Notes under the pieces: model-generated
What the model was told of the DNA's origin: nothing
Database searches by the model: none
Seen by the model: the letters and a program-made list of their open reading frames with translations, nothing else
Program-made: the position numbers and the translations under genes
Shown: piece after piece, positions 25,120 through 33,325 of the stretch
Numbering within the stretch: position 1 is the first letter of the stretch
How the letters are laid out: the number at the start of each line of letters is the position of its first letter
Assembly (NCBI GenBank): GCA_035487155.1
Contig: DATHMK010000090.1
Coordinates: forward strand, 62,001 to 126,000
Direction of reading: 5' to 3'
Origin: DAIDKA01 sp035487155
GTDB lineage: Bacteria; Pseudomonadota; Gammaproteobacteria; Steroidobacterales; Steroidobacteraceae
DNA: 64,000 nt

Positions 25120-27528
25120 ATGTCGCTGATGCGGACCACAAGGGCGTTGGCCCTCACGTCAATGGTGGCGGTGGCGCTGCTCACCAGCGGCTGCGGCGGT
25201 GCCAAGTCCCGACTCGCCAGCCATATGCGGCGCGGGCAGGACTACTACCAGAACGGGGACTTCCCCAAAGCCGGTGTCGAATTCCGCAATGCCATGCAGA
25301 TCGATCCCAAGGATGCGCAGGCGCGCATCATGGCGGCACAGACGGCCGAAAAACTCGGGCAGCTGCGCAATGCCTATGGCCTGCTGCAGTCCGTGGTGGA
25401 GGAACACCCGGACCACGTCGCCGCGCGCACGGCGCTGGGCCGGCTGCTGATCACGGCGGGTGAGCCCAAGCAGGGGCTGGATGTCATCAAACCCGTCATT
25501 GCCAAACAGCCCAATGATGCCTCGCTACTGGCGCTGCGCGGCGCCGCCGAGTCGGCACTCAAGGACGGAGTCGCGGCACGGGCGGACGCGGACCGCGCGG
25601 TGGCCCTCGATCCCAGGAACGAAGACGCCGTGGATCTGCGCGCGGCGCTCTACAAGCAGGATGGAAATCTTCCCGCGGCCATCAAGCTGATGAGTGATGC
25701 CGCAGCTGCGCAGCCCGCCATCGCGGGCTTTCATCAGGTCCTGGTCAATCTGTACGAGACCGCCAATCAACCGGAGCTCGCGGAAGGCCAGCTGCGGGCG
25801 CTGGTAAAGCTCAAACCGGATCAGCTCGCCGATCGGGCACAGCTGGCGATTTTCCTGTCGCGCAGCAAGCGACTCGATGACGCGCAGAAGGTTCTGGATG
25901 AGGCGGTTAAGGCGTTGCCTCACAGCGATGACGCGAAGCTGCTACAGGTCGACTTCCTGGCACAGCAGCGTTCCCACTACATTGCAGAGCAGACCCTGCG
26001 TGACTACATCAAGGCGGACTCGGACAACTATGTCCTGCGCCTGGAGCTGGGTAACATGCTGCAGCACTTCGGCGAGTCCGCCAAGGCGCTTGAAGTGTTC
26101 AGCGACATCACCAGGAGCGCCGGTACCGAACCCAGCGGTCTGATCGCGCGTGACCGACTCGCGCTGATTGCGGTCGGGGAGAAACGCGAGGCTGACGCGC
26201 AGCGGCTGCTCGCCGAAGTGCTGAAGGTCAGCCCCCGCGACAATGACGCATTGGCGATACGCGGCCAGCTGGAACTTTCGCACGGTGATTCCACCAGTGC
26301 CATCGCGGACCTGCGCGCCGTGCTGCGTGACCAGCCGCGCAGTCCGAGCGTCAACCGGGTGTTGGCGCAGGCGCTGGTGGCCCATGGCGATATGGCACTG
26401 GCCGAGGAGCCGTTGCGTACGGCCATGGAGTCCGCGCCGACGGACGTGTCCCTGCGCGTCGCGCTGGCGCAATTGCTGTTTCAGCAGCAGCAACCGGACC
26501 AGGGTCTGACGGTGCTGCAGGATGGCATCAAGGCGATGCCCACCGACAACAGCTTGAACGATGCCCTGGTCCGCGCCTACCTGGGGCGCAAGAATTTTGC
26601 AGAAGCTGCGAAAATCGCCGATGCCTACCGTCAGGCCAAACCCGACAATGCCGCGCCCTACGCGCTGGCGGGTGTGGTGGCGCAGGCGGACAACCGCCTG
26701 GATGATGCCCAGACGCTGTTTGAAAAAGCGCTGGTCATCCAGCCGCATGGCTATGATGTCCTGACACAGCTGGTGCACCTGCAGGTGCAACGGGGGCAGG
26801 GCGCCAAGGCGGTCAGCCGCCTGCAGGGCCTGATGGCCGCCGAACCCAAAGGCGCGGTGATCCCGAATCTGCTCGGCGAAATCTACCTCGAGCAGAAGGA
26901 TTTCAACGCTGCCCAGCAGACATTGGGCGCGTCGATCGCCAACGATCCGAAGTGGTGGCTTCCCTATCGCAACCTGGCGCTGGCCAAGTTCGGCTCCGGT
27001 GATCTGACCGGCGCGATCCAGGCCTATCAGGATGGCCTGAAACTCGCGCCCACCGAGACCGTGATGCTCGCCGATCTGGGGTCGCTGTACCAGCGCGCCG
27101 GCCGTATCGACGATGCACAGAAGCTGTACGACGGCTGGGTCATGCGGGATCCGAGGTCGCAGGTCGCGGCCAACAATCTGGCCATGCTGCTGGTCAGCTA
27201 CCACACGGACAAGGCCAGTCTGGACCGCGCCCAGGCACTGACGGTGGGATTTGCCAGCGCCGGCAACGGCGATCTGCTCGATACCGCCGGGTGGGTGCAG
27301 TTCAAGCGTGGCGATTACAGCCAGGCGTTGCCGGTGTTGCAGCGGGCGGCGGCACTGATGCCGCAATCGCACGAAGTTCATTACCACCTGGGAATGGCGG
27401 AGCTGCGCAACGGTCAGGCCGATCGCGCACGAACCGACCTGGAAACGGCCCTGGCGGGATCCTCGCGGTTCTTCGGTGAAGAGGATGCGCGGGCGGCTCT
27501 GGCCAACCTGAAAAGTCGGGCGAGCTGA
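25120..27528 (+). CDS. prsT: PEP-CTERM-system type TPR lipoprotein (PrsT-like)
   Basis: 802 residues. A signal peptide ends in the lipobox LLTSGC, so the protein is lipid-anchored; the remainder is a solenoid of about 18-20 tetratricopeptide repeats (for example ARRGQDYYQNGDFPKAGVEF-like helices with Asp-Pro caps). Length and layout match PrsT, the TPR protein found with exosortase/PEP-CTERM exopolysaccharide loci. The other usual members (prsK, prsR, xrtA) are not in the window. Either of two ATGs, 25120 or 25129, could be used. Its neighbours are a WecA-like transferase before it and a sorted secreted protein after it. Confidence 0.82.
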   Translation: MSLMRTTRALALTSMVAVALLTSGCGGAKSRLASHMRRGQDYYQNGDFPKAGVEFRNAMQIDPKDAQARIMAAQTAEKLGQLRNAYGLLQSVVEEHPDHVAARTALGRLLITAGEPKQGLDVIKPVIAKQPNDASLLALRGAAESALKDGVAARADADRAVALDPRNEDAVDLRAALYKQDGNLPAAIKLMSDAAAAQPAIAGFHQVLVNLYETANQPELAEGQLRALVKLKPDQLADRAQLAIFLSRSKRLDDAQKVLDEAVKALPHSDDAKLLQVDFLAQQRSHYIAEQTLRDYIKADSDNYVLRLELGNMLQHFGESAKALEVFSDITRSAGTEPSGLIARDRLALIAVGEKREADAQRLLAEVLKVSPRDNDALAIRGQLELSHGDSTSAIADLRAVLRDQPRSPSVNRVLAQALVAHGDMALAEEPLRTAMESAPTDVSLRVALAQLLFQQQQPDQGLTVLQDGIKAMPTDNSLNDALVRAYLGRKNFAEAAKIADAYRQAKPDNAAPYALAGVVAQADNRLDDAQTLFEKALVIQPHGYDVLTQLVHLQVQRGQGAKAVSRLQGLMAAEPKGAVIPNLLGEIYLEQKDFNAAQQTLGASIANDPKWWLPYRNLALAKFGSGDLTGAIQAYQDGLKLAPTETVMLADLGSLYQRAGRIDDAQKLYDGWVMRDPRSQVAANNLAMLLVSYHTDKASLDRAQALTVGFASAGNGDLLDTAGWVQFKRGDYSQALPVLQRAAALMPQSHEVHYHLGMAELRNGQADRARTDLETALAGSSRFFGEEDARAALANLKSRAS

Positions 27529-27585
27529 AGCGCTCTCCAAACAACAACTTCCGGCGCGCGCGGATGCTCGGCCGACAGAGACAAC

Positions 27586-29748
27586 ATGAAAGCGGGATTT
27601 TCCTGCCCGGTAGGGCAAAAACTTGGAATTGTGATAGTGGCGCTGGGCCTGTGTGCGGCAGCACACGCCCAGAGCATTGCGCAATGTCCGCAGGTTCCCT
27701 GCGATGACGTGCGCACCGTCGCAGCGGCCAGTACCGGCGTGCCGGTGGAGCACGACTTCAATGCCACGGCCGGCACGACCTACTATGTGACTTTGACAGA
27801 CCTCGGTGCGCAGTTCACCACGCCGCAGCCGCTGGCTACCTTGAAGATGGCGATCACGGCCAACGATGCGTTGGTAAACCTCACGCCCATTGTGGGTTCG
27901 GGCACGGTAGCAACGACCAACCAGTTGGTGGTGGACGGCGCCAATGCCGTTTCAACCAACGGCGTCGCCATGGCCTCCTTTACCCCGGCGACCACGGGAC
28001 CCTACCGCTTTCATATCGTGGGGGCTCCGACCAGCGGTAACGCCCCGGGTCCCATTGGCCTCGCCGTCAGTGCCACGCAGGGCGGTACGGCTCTAGAGTC
28101 ATGGTCCGACAGCATGGGGCCGGCGGGACCGCCGCCGCCGACCGCGGAGGGCATCCTGCAGCAGACCTTCACCGTCACGACGCCGGGGGCGTACCAGATT
28201 TCGGAAGCCGACCTGGCGCTGCCGAATGCCCTGCAGGCGTCACCGCAAACGATCGTGCTGCTCAATGGTTCCGTGATTGCGATATTGCCGGATGCGACCA
28301 ACAACAACGCCCTGAGCAAGAACGTCACCCTCCAGACTGGTACCTACCAGATCTTTGCATTGGGACTGGCGGCAACGCAGGCCAGTGGTGGCCTGTTCAG
28401 TGCCAGCGTCCTGCCGGCCTCATCCGGCGGCGGAGCGCCGGCATTCTCGTGGACGGTACCGGTGGGTGGCACCATCGCCGTGGGCAGTTCGGTGCAGCTC
28501 ACCTCCGGCGCACAATATCAACTGACGTTGAATGACCTGGCCTTTCCCGTCGCCTTGTCGCAGGTAGCCGCCGTGGCGGTGGACATCAGTCAGGGCGCGC
28601 CTGCAGCGACGCTGACAGCTTCCGGTGAACAGACATTCACGGCCGCGGGCACTGGCGCAGGGGATACCTACCAGATCTATGCAGCGGCTCAGGCAGCGGC
28701 CACACCGGGCGCTGGCAGCTATGCGGCGCAGATACTCACGCAGAGTGGGGCGGCCGTGAGTGGTGCGGCCGAGACCGTGACCACCAGCGCCAGCACCCTG
28801 AAGCCATTCAGCTTCTCCACGAGCGTTTCGGCGGCGGGCACCTATACGGCAACGCTCACGGACCTGCAGATTCCGGCACCGCTGACGACGGCGGACTTCG
28901 CTCTGGTGCAGGCCGGCGCGCTCATCGGCACGCCCCGGAGCAGCGCCGGCGCCATCACCGCGGCGCTCGCGGCCGGATCCGCACCGCTGACGCTGCTCGT
29001 GTTTGCGCAGTCGAGCTCCACCGCCGGCAGCCTCATGGACGTGAATCTCGAAGACAGCAACAACAATCTGGTCTTTGATCAACCGCAGGGTGTGGGGGCA
29101 GCCTTCGAGCCCACCCAGATCAGTATCACGACCAAGGGCAGCTATCAGTTCACCCTGGCGGATCTGGCCTGGCCGGCCAGTTTCTCGCAATCGGGTGGCC
29201 AGCTGACCGGGATCCTCACCCAGGGCAGCACCGTGGTCGGAGAGGTATTCGGTGGCGGCACCCTGAGTGCGATTTCGGTGACGACACCCGGCAATTACTA
29301 CCTGAGCATCATCGCGACGCCGACGGGTTCTGACCAAGCCGGCACCTATGCACTCAATGTCAGTCCGGCGCCGGCCGCCCCGACCGTCAATCTGTCTGCC
29401 GACGCCACCAGTGTGACTTCGGGCGGTACGGTCCATCTGATCTGGACCACCACCGGTGCAACGACTTGCGTCGCTTCCGGCGGCGGCTGGTCCGGGAGTT
29501 TTACTGGCGCGCAGGCGACGAGCGATACGGTGACGAGTCCCGCCATCACCGCAAACACAACCTTCACTCTGACCTGCACCGGCGCTGGCGGCCAGACCGC
29601 GGGCAGTGTCATGGTGAGTGTCAGCAGCAGTAGCTCATCAGGTTCCTCGAAGGGCGGCGGCGGCGCGGTTGGTGAAGGCTGCTTGGTGGTACTGGGACTT
29701 TGCGCTGCCTTGATGCGGCGGCGCGACGCAGGGCGATGCCGGGACTGA
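27586..29748 (+). CDS. Large secreted repeat protein with GlyGly-CTERM-like C-terminal tail
   Basis: 720 residues. After a signal peptide (GIVIVALGLCAAAHAQS) come several related beta-rich repeats of about 110 residues, each with a phrase like Y-x-x-T-L-x-D-L-x-x-P (TYYVTLTDLGAQF, YQLTLNDLAFPVA, TYTATLTDLQIPA, YQFTLADLAWPAS). A C-terminal Ig-like module (about 590-670, TTTGATTCVASGGGWSG) follows. The end is Ser-rich, then SSKGGGGAVGEG, a hydrophobic stretch and MRRRD, the tripartite layout of GlyGly-CTERM proteins, which are exported by type II secretion and cut by rhombosortase. A GspC-like gene is next. Function of the repeats is unknown. Confidence 0.75.
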   Translation: MKAGFSCPVGQKLGIVIVALGLCAAAHAQSIAQCPQVPCDDVRTVAAASTGVPVEHDFNATAGTTYYVTLTDLGAQFTTPQPLATLKMAITANDALVNLTPIVGSGTVATTNQLVVDGANAVSTNGVAMASFTPATTGPYRFHIVGAPTSGNAPGPIGLAVSATQGGTALESWSDSMGPAGPPPPTAEGILQQTFTVTTPGAYQISEADLALPNALQASPQTIVLLNGSVIAILPDATNNNALSKNVTLQTGTYQIFALGLAATQASGGLFSASVLPASSGGGAPAFSWTVPVGGTIAVGSSVQLTSGAQYQLTLNDLAFPVALSQVAAVAVDISQGAPAATLTASGEQTFTAAGTGAGDTYQIYAAAQAAATPGAGSYAAQILTQSGAAVSGAAETVTTSASTLKPFSFSTSVSAAGTYTATLTDLQIPAPLTTADFALVQAGALIGTPRSSAGAITAALAAGSAPLTLLVFAQSSSTAGSLMDVNLEDSNNNLVFDQPQGVGAAFEPTQISITTKGSYQFTLADLAWPASFSQSGGQLTGILTQGSTVVGEVFGGGTLSAISVTTPGNYYLSIIATPTGSDQAGTYALNVSPAPAAPTVNLSADATSVTSGGTVHLIWTTTGATTCVASGGGWSGSFTGAQATSDTVTSPAITANTTFTLTCTGAGGQTAGSVMVSVSSSSSSGSSKGGGGAVGEGCLVVLGLCAALMRRRDAGRCRD

Positions 29749-29811
29749 CGAGTCCAATGCGTTGGTACACTTCGATTACTGACTGCCTTGGCAGTGGTGC
29801 GGGTGGTTGCC

Positions 29812-30708
29812 ATGTCCAGCCGGACGGGTAGCGGCGCAACCAGAGACGCCCGGGCGGCGCAACCACTGATGAAGGCGCGCGCCCTGCGGCACGCGCCGCT
29901 GTGCGCAACCATTGTGCTCGCCGTAGTGGGGCTCGCAGAGATCACGCGCCTGGGCCTCAATGTCTATCGACTGCATTTGCCTCCGAGCATGCCATCTGCT
30001 GCCTCCGCTCTGGCGCTGCAACCGTCCAGCGGCAGCAACATCGCCCGCATCGTCGGCGGCCATCTATTCGGCAATGCCCCCGCGCCAGCCGCGCCGGGGG
30101 AGCCTCAGAATGCGCCTGACATAGGCGGCACATTCCTACTCTCCGGCGTTATCTCCTCTCGCGATCCTAAGGTTGGCTACGCCATCGTGGGCCGCAAAGG
30201 ACAGGCGACACGGTTGTACCAGGCCGGTGGTTTGCTGGTGGGCCTGGTCAGCGGACGGTTATATGAGGTGTATGAGGACCACGTGATTCTGGACCTTGAC
30301 GGCCGCTTCGAGACGCTGCGGCTGGTGCGCTCGGTGGGTGGATCAGGTGCGGTGTTGCAGGCCGCAGTCTCGGATACCGGTAGGCCGGATCGGCCCGAAA
30401 GTACGGCGGCGACGAATCCCGTAATTGCGCCATCGAGCCCGGCCAGAATGTTCAGGAACCTGAATCCCGTGGCGAAGTTTGCCCGGGGTCACTTCGGCGG
30501 CCTGCGTTTGATGCCTTCCGTGGACGATCAGCAAAAATTCGGTGTGCGCAATGGCGACCTGGTAGTGGCGGTCAATGGCGTGCCGCTCACGAATGCAAGT
30601 GCGGTCAACAGTTTGCTGACGAACCAGGACGACCAGCACAGCACTGTCAGTCTGACGGTTGTGCGCGATGGTGCTCAACAGGTCATTCAAATGACGAATG
30701 GAAACTAA
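29812..30708 (+). CDS. GspC-like (type II secretion inner-membrane) protein with PDZ domain
   Basis: 298 residues from the ATG at 29812; a TTG at 29788 would add eight residues. One N-terminal membrane helix (about 30-48) leads to a periplasmic homology region (LSGVISSRDPKVGYAIVGRK ... LYEVYEDHVILDLDG) as in GspC/PulC, which in the type II system contacts the GspD secretin. A PDZ domain follows at about 210-295 (GLRLMPSVDDQQKFGVRNGD). No other gsp genes are present, so it is an orphan copy, possibly a cargo-specific adaptor for the adjacent secreted protein. That role is inference. Confidence 0.8.
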   Translation: MSSRTGSGATRDARAAQPLMKARALRHAPLCATIVLAVVGLAEITRLGLNVYRLHLPPSMPSAASALALQPSSGSNIARIVGGHLFGNAPAPAAPGEPQNAPDIGGTFLLSGVISSRDPKVGYAIVGRKGQATRLYQAGGLLVGLVSGRLYEVYEDHVILDLDGRFETLRLVRSVGGSGAVLQAAVSDTGRPDRPESTAATNPVIAPSSPARMFRNLNPVAKFARGHFGGLRLMPSVDDQQKFGVRNGDLVVAVNGVPLTNASAVNSLLTNQDDQHSTVSLTVVRDGAQQVIQMTNGN

Positions 30709-30741
30709 TCGAGTTTCAAACGTCATACATTTCGATCTCGT

Positions 30742-30780
30742 TCGAATGCAAAGAAAAGTTTGTTTTGCTTTTGCGTTCGA
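30742..30780 (+). terminator. Long hairpin after the GspC-like gene
   Basis: TCGAATGCAAA (30742-30752) pairs with TTTGCGTTCGA (30770-30780), 11 bp including one G-U pair, with a 17-base AT-rich loop. It lies in a locally AT-rich stretch directly after the stop at 30708. A T-run does not follow, so it may be a weak terminator or a structured leader element of the next gene. Confidence 0.4.
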
Positions 30781-30900
30781 TTGATACAGAAGCTTCATCC
30801 CACCGTAACGCCGTCCCTTGATTCTTCACCAGCCGCGTCGGATGCCTCGTGCACACCCAGTGCACCAATTGTCGGGCGCGCGAGATTGCTAAGGGAAGGG

Positions 30901-30913
30901 GTGGACAGTCCAC
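30901..30913 (+). repeat. Palindrome GTGGAC-A-GTCCAC in the leader of the PEP-CTERM gene
   Basis: A perfect 6-bp inverted repeat with one central base lies 36 bases before the ATG at 30949. It may be an operator or part of leader RNA structure. It does not overlap the ribosome site, which is the later CTGGAG. Confidence 0.35.
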
Positions 30914-30948
30914 TTCTCACATCAAAAAGTACTTCTGGAGTCACTACG

Positions 30949-31776
30949 ATGAAAAACTTCGTGCGCCTTGCCATCGCCGCAGCCGTTGCCGCTGGCGCCA
31001 CCTCCGGTGCCATGGCTCAGGCACTGCCAAGCAGCGGTGCGTCCGACCTGTGGGTATTCGTGACTGATCCGGGCGCGTCGGATACCTTCGCCTGGGATAC
31101 GGGCATCAGCCTCAGCAGCGTGGAGCCGAGCACTCTCAGCACCACCGCCAAGGCCACCACCAACAGTGATCCGGTCAACATCGACGTCACCTCCAGTGCG
31201 TTGGCCACCTTCATTTCCGGCAGCGCCGATCAGAGCGCGCTGCAATGGGCGGTCGAGGGTGTCCAATACACGGGTACACCCTCAGGCGCCAAGACACCGG
31301 GTGCCTTCATCGGCGTGGCGAGCACCAACGCAGCCACCAGTTCCATCACCACGCTGAAGCAGAGCAACCTCGGCACCTGGGGCCAGGACTTCAACGGGGA
31401 TCTCACCTACCTGACGACGGTGGTGGCCGGCGGCTACACCGCGGGCGGTACAACTTACGCCTTGGCGGCTGCCAGTGCCTCCCCGAATGTCTGGGGCGCC
31501 GGGGCCGGCGCCGTCGGTGGCAGCACCAACTTGTATGGCCAGGGTCCCAGCCAGGCCGGCACTGGCATCGGCGCCAGCGAGAGCCTGTACCTGCTCACTG
31601 GCAGCAACAGCCTGATCAACGCAGTGGAGAGCTACACCCTGGGCGCAAGCGACCTCACGCTGTCGGCCAATGGCACCCTGGCCACCGCTTCGCCTGTGCC
31701 AATTCCGGCCGCCGTGTGGCTCTTCGGCAGCGGCCTTCTCGGTCTGATTGGCGTCGGCCGTCGCCGCGCCGCCTGA
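30949..31776 (+). CDS. PEP-CTERM (VPxP variant) sorted exoprotein
   Basis: 275 residues. The ATG at 30949 follows TGGAG at good spacing and begins a standard signal peptide (MKNFVRLAIAAAVAAGATSG, cleavage after AMAQ); the open frame upstream is not used. The mature part is Ser/Thr/Gly/Ala-rich, beta-type, without known domains. It ends in VPIPAAVWLFGSGLLG, a hydrophobic helix and RRRAA: the sorting signal recognised by exosortase A (EpsH), which cleaves near the P-x-P and anchors or releases the protein at the surface, usually with exopolysaccharide. Exosortase A itself is not in the window. Confidence 0.9.
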   Translation: MKNFVRLAIAAAVAAGATSGAMAQALPSSGASDLWVFVTDPGASDTFAWDTGISLSSVEPSTLSTTAKATTNSDPVNIDVTSSALATFISGSADQSALQWAVEGVQYTGTPSGAKTPGAFIGVASTNAATSSITTLKQSNLGTWGQDFNGDLTYLTTVVAGGYTAGGTTYALAAASASPNVWGAGAGAVGGSTNLYGQGPSQAGTGIGASESLYLLTGSNSLINAVESYTLGASDLTLSANGTLATASPVPIPAAVWLFGSGLLGLIGVGRRRAA

Positions 31777-31817
31777 TCGAATCCTCTACTGAACCCATTT
31801 CTCTAAGGAAATAAATC

Positions 31818-33224
31818 ATGAAGAAGTATTCCCTGGTTGCCGCCGCCGTGGCGGCTGCCGTCTCCGCCGGCGCGTTTGCCGCCTCTCCGCCCCCCCTGAC
31901 CGGCACGCCCTCGGCTTCCAACCCGACCGTGTCGCTGATCATTGCGGGCTCCTCCGCCGCCCAGAGTGCAGTCGTCAAGGCCGTGCAGGGCGCTGTCTGC
32001 GGCGGTGCCGCCAATGCCCTGACCATCACTTCCACCGGCAATGGTAACTTTCAGTCCGTGTCCTGCTTCAGCAACGTTGCCATTACCACCAACGGCGGCA
32101 CGATTCCTGCCAACACTCTGATCACCGTGTACTACCGCTCCGAGGGTGGTTCGGTGGTGGGCGCGCTGCCCCTCGTCACGGGCTACCAGCCGTTCCGCCT
32201 GAACCTGTCAGATAGCAGCTGCACGGCGGGGGCGGGAGCCACAACCGGCTCATGCGCCATCACCGGTTCGTCCGCTTCCAATGGCACGAATGATTCTTTC
32301 AGCGGCGCCGTTACTCACGGCACCGTACAGCTGGGTGTCACGGATGTCGAACCGGCCCAGCTGACGAACGCCGATTTTCCGTCGAACTACTCCCCGTCTG
32401 TGTGGGGAATCACCGCCGCCGGCGGCCAGGCCGCCGTACAGACTGCGCTGGGCAAGCTGAATACCTCGCCGTTGCTGCAGCAGGTGTTCGGTATCGCCGT
32501 AAATGCCACCGGCCTGACACTCAATTCGGCTGCTGGTGGCAAGATCAACCTGTCCAACGCGTCTGTCGCCAACATTCTCAATGGCACGGACACCGACTGG
32601 TCCAATGTCGTGGACGCTGTGACCGGCGCCGCGGTGTCCTCGACATCCGCCGCCATCTCAGTGATCAATCGTGAGCCCGGCTCTGGCACGCGCACGTCTA
32701 CCAATATCTACTTCTTCGGCTACCAGTGCGGCACTCCGAGCTCCATCGCCGCAGGCTCCGGGGCGCTGAATTTCTCCACGGGCGATGACCTGAGCGCGGC
32801 GAGCAAAGTCAACGGTTCCATCACCTATGCCAGCATCGACAAGGTGCAGCCGGGCAACTCCTCGGGCCTGACGCTGGTGAGTCTCAACGGTGTGACGCCC
32901 TCCACCCTGGCCGCTGCCCTGGGCCAGTACAACTTCTGGTACGAGGCCACCTTCGTGCCAAACCCGGGAGTGTCCTCAAGCTCTCAGACGGGTATCCTGT
33001 CGCAGTTCTTGCAGAACGCCGTTCCGCTGCTTGCCAATGCACCGCAGCAAGCTGATGTCAATGTCATCCCGGGTGCCGGTTCGGATATCAATGGCAACGG
33101 CAATGCCTCGGGGCTGCCGCTCAGCAACGCGGCTTTCACGGCGGGTACCGGATCTTCCGAGATCTACATCAACCCGTACACCCGCGCGGGCAATAGCTGC
33201 AACGCACCAGCCGCGACACTGTAA
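31818..33224 (+). CDS. Secreted PstS-like (phosphate-binding fold) protein
   Basis: 468 residues with a signal peptide (MKKYSLVAAAVAAAVSAGAF) and AAGGA before the ATG. The mature sequence has periplasmic-binding features recalling PstS/DING proteins: LIIAGSSAAQSAVVKAV near the N-terminus in place of the usual GAGST phosphate loop, and INREPGSGTRTS in the middle, close to the SREPGSGT signature. The standard phosphate residues are only partly kept, so the ligand may not be phosphate. No pstCAB transporter genes are near, and it is followed by a strong terminator. Together with the PEP-CTERM gene 41 bp upstream it may be a surface or biofilm protein. Confidence 0.7.
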   Translation: MKKYSLVAAAVAAAVSAGAFAASPPPLTGTPSASNPTVSLIIAGSSAAQSAVVKAVQGAVCGGAANALTITSTGNGNFQSVSCFSNVAITTNGGTIPANTLITVYYRSEGGSVVGALPLVTGYQPFRLNLSDSSCTAGAGATTGSCAITGSSASNGTNDSFSGAVTHGTVQLGVTDVEPAQLTNADFPSNYSPSVWGITAAGGQAAVQTALGKLNTSPLLQQVFGIAVNATGLTLNSAAGGKINLSNASVANILNGTDTDWSNVVDAVTGAAVSSTSAAISVINREPGSGTRTSTNIYFFGYQCGTPSSIAAGSGALNFSTGDDLSAASKVNGSITYASIDKVQPGNSSGLTLVSLNGVTPSTLAAALGQYNFWYEATFVPNPGVSSSSQTGILSQFLQNAVPLLANAPQQADVNVIPGAGSDINGNGNASGLPLSNAAFTAGTGSSEIYINPYTRAGNSCNAPAATL

Positions 33225-33274
33225 GCGGTGAGTTGACCCTTACCTAAATCGTAACGATCGGTCTGTACCTTATC

Positions 33275-33314
33275 TCCGGCCCCTCGCAAGGGGGGCCGGA
33301 TTTTTCGTTTTGAT
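33275..33314 (+). terminator. Rho-independent terminator after the PstS-like gene
   Basis: TCCGGCCCC (33275-33283) and GGGGCCGGA (33292-33300) form a perfect 9-bp stem with an 8-base loop, directly followed by TTTTTCGTTTT. It separates the PEP-CTERM/PstS-like pair from the two-partner secretion operon that starts 12 bases later, so the latter needs its own promoter or depends on readthrough. Confidence 0.92.
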
Positions 33315-33325
33315 ACGGTTCAAAT

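Noticed and set aside
25942..27753. 603-residue open frame on the minus strand
   Set aside because: Antisense to the TPR lipoprotein gene and into the next gene; low-complexity Gln/Arg/Leu sequence with no domain or ribosome site.
25120..33224. Complete exosortase A/exopolysaccharide locus
   Set aside because: Only the PrsT-like protein, a WecA-like enzyme and one PEP-CTERM substrate are present; no xrtA, prsK, prsR or glycosyltransferase set is in the window.
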